17,482 nt of DNA from CAYTRS01 sp964440305 (GTDB lineage: Bacteria > Patescibacteriota > Minisyncoccia > Moranbacterales > JAKLHP01), in assembly GCA_964440305.1 (NCBI GenBank), contig CAYTRS010000012.1, forward strand, positions 1-17,482, given 5' to 3'. Numbering within the stretch: position 1 is the first letter of the stretch; the number at the start of each line of letters is the position of its first letter. The notes beneath the pieces are model-generated. The model worked only from the letters and a program-made list of their open reading frames with translations, ran no database searches and was not told the origin of the DNA. Shown here in pieces: positions 14,756 through 17,482 of this stretch. Position numbers and translations under genes: made by a program.

Positions 14756-16139
14756 CCTTCATGTCCTCAATTAAATATCCCTTTTCTTCAATTTCTTTTC
14801 TGATCCTGTCCGATTCCCCATAATTCTTTTCCGCCTTTGCGGTTTTTCTCTTTTCAGCTAATTCAATTATTTCTGAAGGTATTTCTATTTTTTCTTCTCT
14901 GATTTCCAATCCAAAAACCTTATTTATTTTTCCCCAGAAGGAAAGGATTTTTTGTGTTTCTTCTTTGCTTAGCTTATTTTCCGCAATCAGCTTATTGGTT
15001 TCAGTGATAAGTTCATATAAAGCAGAAAGGGCGAGAGGAGTGTTGAGATCATCATTCATTGCATCTTCAAATTTCTTAGTATATTCATTCAGGTCAACAT
15101 TTCCTTCACCAATTCCTTCAAAGTTTATAAGGTTATTAATGAAATCGGAAATTCTTTTAATATTCGTTTCCGCCTGTTTCAAAGCATCTTCACCGAAATT
15201 TGTCACGCTCCGATAGTGCGAACTTAAAATCCAAAGCCGGACAGTTGTTGCTCCGTATTTTTTGATGGCATCTTTAGCGTTTGTTTGATTTCCCAAAGAT
15301 TTGCTCATTTTTTGCCCACTTGTCGTCACCATATTCCAAAGCACCCAGAAATTCGCCATTTTTTTGCCGAGATACGCCTCACTCTGCGCGATTTCGTTTT
15401 CGTTGTGGGGAAACTTGTTTTCATTTCCTCCGCCGTGGATGTCAAAAGTATCCTGTCCAAGGAGATCGTTTGACATAACCGAACATTCAATATGCCAGCC
15501 CGGATATCCCAAACTCCACGGACTTTCCCACTTGAGAATGTGCTCCGGAGTGGCTTTTATCCAAACCGCGAAATCAAGCGGACTTTTCTTTTCCGGATTC
15601 ACTTCCACTCTTTCTCCGGCAATTAGCTCATCTTTCTTTCTGCCGGAAAGCTTTCCATATTCCGGAAACTTATCCACGGAAAAATAAACCGAACCGTTGG
15701 CTTCATAGGCATAGCCTTTTTCAATGAGTTTTTTCACAAATTCAATGATTTGGGCAATATATCTGGTTGGGCGGGGAGTGAAATGCGGTTTTTCAATATT
15801 AAGCGCGGAGAAATCATCTTCGCAGGATTTGATGTAGTTAGCAGCGATTTCCAGCGGATCAATTTTTTCTTTTTTCGCCTTCTTCTCAATTTTATCTTCG
15901 CCGGTTTCCGCGTCGTTTACTAGGTGGCCAACATCAGTGTAGTTCATAATATGGCGCACTTCAAAGCCGAGATATTCCAAATATCTTCGCAAAATGTCCA
16001 TAGAAACATAACCTCGGGCATGCCCCAAATGGCAATGGTCATAAACCGTCGGACCGCAAATATAAAGCCCGGCTTTTCCGGGATTGATCGGCTTGAATTC
16101 CTCCTTTTGCTTGGATAAGGCGTTATATAGCTTGAACAT
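14727..16139 (-). CDS. cysS: Cysteinyl-tRNA synthetase
   Basis: 470 residues, normal length; class I enzyme charging tRNA-Cys in the cytoplasm. HIGH-type motif HLGH at 37-40; KMSKS at 277-281 (KMSKSLGN). The catalytic zinc ligands that give cysteine selectivity appear intact: C28 (ICGPTVYD), C219 (GWHIECSVMS), H245 and E249. The surrounding signature is unusual: GGGNENKFPHNENE replaces the common GGGxDLxFPHHENE, so the second His of the pair is Asn246 and the DL is EN. The C-terminal helical tRNA-binding DALR region follows. It starts 3 bases after the corA stop and ends inside the dus start, so translation of the three is probably coupled. TAA stop. Confidence 0.96.
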   Translation of the reverse strand: MFKLYNALSKQKEEFKPINPGKAGLYICGPTVYDHCHLGHARGYVSMDILRRYLEYLGFEVRHIMNYTDVGHLVNDAETGEDKIEKKAKKEKIDPLEIAANYIKSCEDDFSALNIEKPHFTPRPTRYIAQIIEFVKKLIEKGYAYEANGSVYFSVDKFPEYGKLSGRKKDELIAGERVEVNPEKKSPLDFAVWIKATPEHILKWESPWSLGYPGWHIECSVMSNDLLGQDTFDIHGGGNENKFPHNENEIAQSEAYLGKKMANFWVLWNMVTTSGQKMSKSLGNQTNAKDAIKKYGATTVRLWILSSHYRSVTNFGEDALKQAETNIKRISDFINNLINFEGIGEGNVDLNEYTKKFEDAMNDDLNTPLALSALYELITETNKLIAENKLSKEETQKILSFWGKINKVFGLEIREEKIEIPSEIIELAEKRKTAKAEKNYGESDRIRKEIEEKGYLIEDMKDDGYRISNK

Positions 16140-16142
16140 TTT

Positions 16143-17051
16143 CTAAATCCATTTTTTAAGCTTAAAGATTGTTATAGTTAGGAAGGCGATAAAGATCATT
16201 ATAAGGGCATGTATCCAGAATCCATGGGGATTCTTTCCAAACGGGATATCCGCACTCATCGCCAGAATATTGGAATAAACTGTTAGTGGAAGAAGTACCG
16301 CAGAAAATATCGTCAATAGTTTCATTGTCATATCCAGCTTATTGGAAAGCAGAGAATTATTCGTCTCCTCCAAAGACTCTACCGTTTCCTTGGTACTTTC
16401 CAAGGTGTTCCAAAGCCGGATATTCGTCCCGATAAGATCTTGGTAATACGGTTTGATTTCATCCGGAACAATGTCCGAACTTTTTTGGATTATTGACTCC
16501 AAAATGGAGCGCTGCGGCTTCACTGACCTTCGGAAATTCAGAATATCCCTTTTTACTATTGATATTTCGACAACCATATCCTTTTCGTTGCCTTTAAAAA
16601 TTTCCTCTTCAATGTTGTCCAAATTTTCAATTATGTGGTCCAGTTTGGGAAAGCAGGATTCTAGCAGAAGATTCAAGAGGTAATAAAGCAGATGTGCCGG
16701 AGTTTTTGACATATAAAACTTTCTTTTTCCCCGTCCTTCCTGAAGTTCCCGGAAAAACTTGCCCAATTGGAATATGGAACCGCTATGTCCGGTAATCAGA
16801 TAATTTTTATTTATAATGATGTCCAGCTCTTCTGGATAGGTGGTTCTTTTCACTGCATCAAAAACGGGAATATGGATCGTCAAGAAAAGGCAGCCGTTAT
16901 ATTGGGTGGCTTTGGGACGAATTGTCGGAGTAATAAACTCCTCGATCGCCAGCGGATGGATGTTGAAGTTTTCCTGAAGGTACAGAACATCATCAGCAGA
17001 AGGTTTCTCAAAATCCAGCCAGCATACATTATCCGTTTTTATTTCTTTCAT
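16143..17051 (-). CDS. corA: CorA-family divalent metal ion channel/transporter
   Basis: 302 residues, close to the usual CorA length. The N-terminal cytoplasmic alpha/beta domain (WLDFEKPSADDVLYLQENF onward) and a long stalk helix (about 190-245) lead to two C-terminal membrane segments, about 246-265 and 278-296, with a basic tail KLKKWI. CorA pentamers pass Mg2+ (or Co2+, Ni2+). The signature GMN at the end of TM1 is missing: at the matching place the chain reads YSNILAMSADIPF, so GMN is replaced by AMS (264-266). Because GMN forms the ion filter in classical CorA, substrate or function may differ. First gene of the corA-cysS-dus cluster, with its own promoter. Confidence 0.88.
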   Translation of the reverse strand: MKEIKTDNVCWLDFEKPSADDVLYLQENFNIHPLAIEEFITPTIRPKATQYNGCLFLTIHIPVFDAVKRTTYPEELDIIINKNYLITGHSGSIFQLGKFFRELQEGRGKRKFYMSKTPAHLLYYLLNLLLESCFPKLDHIIENLDNIEEEIFKGNEKDMVVEISIVKRDILNFRRSVKPQRSILESIIQKSSDIVPDEIKPYYQDLIGTNIRLWNTLESTKETVESLEETNNSLLSNKLDMTMKLLTIFSAVLLPLTVYSNILAMSADIPFGKNPHGFWIHALIMIFIAFLTITIFKLKKWI

Positions 17052-17077
17052 TTTTATTTTTGTCTTGCTACAATTGA

Positions 17078-17106
17078 ATTATAGTGCAGAAAGCGTAAAG
17101 CGTAAA
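17078..17106 (-). promoter_or_regulatory. Promoter of the corA-cysS-dus cluster, with -35 inside a tandem repeat
   Basis: On the minus strand, a perfect -10 TATAAT (17083-17078) and, 17 bases upstream, TTTACG (17106-17101; 4 of 6 to TTGACA). The -35 lies within the TTTACGC tandem repeat. Initiation near 17071 would give a leader of about 20 bases. Confidence 0.55.
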
Positions 17107-17120
17107 GCGTAAAGCTAAAA
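17090..17120. repeat. Tandem heptad repeat (GCGTAAA)3 plus a variant unit
   Basis: Three exact GCGTAAA units at 17093-17113 are followed by GCTAAAA, lying between divergent corA and yidD. They have the same 7-base period as the other intergenic repeats but a G/C-containing unit. Confidence 0.85.
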
Positions 17121-17131
17121 ACGCAAGGATT

Positions 17132-17368
17132 ATGTTTAAGAAACTTTTACTATTTTTAATAAAGCTTTATCAAAAAACTTTGTCTTTTGACACGGGGTTT
17201 TTGTCCTATTTCTATTCCGAACGGCTTTGCCGCTTCCATCCGACTTGCTCGCAATATACCTATGAAGCTATTGATAAATACGGCGTTTTTAAGGGAATAT
17301 GGCTCGGAATTAAAAGAATTTTGCGCTGCCATCCCTGGAGCGATGGGGGATACGATCCGTTAAAATAG
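17132..17368 (+). CDS. yidD: Membrane protein insertion efficiency factor YidD
   Basis: 78 residues, normal length. Small membrane-associated protein that assists YidC-dependent insertion. The N-terminal amphipathic/hydrophobic helix (FKKLLLFLIKLYQKTLS) is followed by the family signature CRFHPTCSQYTYEAIDKYG and RILRCHPWSDGGYDPLK, with the conserved cysteines. Between them FDTGFLSYFYSERL replaces the more usual short SP-L-G stretch, a slightly longer linker. Divergent from corA; A-rich leader without a strong Shine-Dalgarno. In many bacteria yidD sits between rnpA and yidC; rnpA is not immediately upstream here. Confidence 0.93.
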   Translation: MFKKLLLFLIKLYQKTLSFDTGFLSYFYSERLCRFHPTCSQYTYEAIDKYGVFKGIWLGIKRILRCHPWSDGGYDPLK

Positions 17369-17388
17369 CGCTTGCCTAAAAAAGGTAG

Positions 17389-17394
17389 TATAAT
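17389..17394 (+). promoter_or_regulatory. -10 element upstream of the last gene
   Basis: A perfect TATAAT about 40 bases before ATG 17434. The nearest -35-like TTGCCT is only 11 bases upstream, too close, so the box alone is supported. Heptads AACTTTT and AATTTTT (17413-17426) lie between it and the start. Confidence 0.4.
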
Positions 17395-17433
17395 AATTTT
17401 ATTAGGTTAAATAACTTTTAATTTTTAAAAAAT

Positions 17434-17482
17434 ATGGGAAATGCAAAAAAAATCCTGCTGTTTGGAACAATAGCGCTGTTCT
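17434..17482 (+). CDS. 5' end of a membrane or exported protein gene (truncated by window end)
   Basis: Sixteen codons are visible (MGNAKKILLFGTIALF): a Lys pair followed by a hydrophobic run, as in a signal peptide or first membrane segment. Position right after yidD makes a YidC-type insertase a reasonable guess, but nothing in sixteen residues proves it. Confidence 0.45.
   Translation, partial: MGNAKKILLFGTIALF

Noticed and set aside
17090..17120. CRISPR array
   Set aside because: The units are 7 bases with no spacers and no cas genes nearby; this is a short tandem repeat.

Overview
The window is AT-rich, gene-dense bacterial chromosome. It most resembles a Candidate Phyla Radiation (Patescibacteria) genome. 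Reasons: an alanyl-tRNA synthetase of only 611 residues that ends after the editing domain; very short intergenic gaps; a membrane-anchor protein paired with a soluble VirD4/TraG-like ATPase; a sigma region 4 protein carrying a HARE-HTH domain; and many gene starts without a clear Shine-Dalgarno sequence. Full-length genes read through in the standard bacterial code. The lineage is inferred from these traits, not from a marker-gene tree.

Plus strand, 1-10959: the 3' part of pheT; a small doubtful ORF ending at a strong terminator; one protein with two CDP-alcohol phosphatidyltransferase domains; tRNA-Arg(CCG); a sigma-region-4/HARE-HTH regulator split by a 100-N scaffold gap; a membrane-anchored protein of unknown function; a VirD4/HerA-type ATPase with a C-terminal zinc ribbon; two small unknown genes; alaS; a small one-pass membrane protein; and rplU. 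A bidirectional terminator follows rplU.

Minus strand, 17051-11027: the compact cluster corA-cysS-dusB, then dnaB behind its own promoter, recR, and a small zinc-ribbon gene. The plus strand resumes with yidD, divergent from corA, and the first codons of another membrane or exported protein.

Translation genes dominate (pheT, alaS, cysS, rplU, tRNA-Arg, dusB), with replication and repair (dnaB, recR), membrane functions (the lipid head-group enzyme, corA, yidD) and one presumptive DNA- or protein-translocating ATPase module.

Two features cut across genes. First, the 55 bases before the N-gap are repeated exactly after it and in the same frame, so the gap looks like an unmerged contig overlap and the two half-genes are one 353-residue protein. 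Second, degenerate 7-bp-periodic repeats fill five intergenic spacers, several with A-rich and T-rich arms facing each other, and they run up to start or stop codons. The heptad family, the tandem CDP-alcohol phosphotransferase and the anchor/ATPase/small-gene cluster are the best leads for something undescribed.
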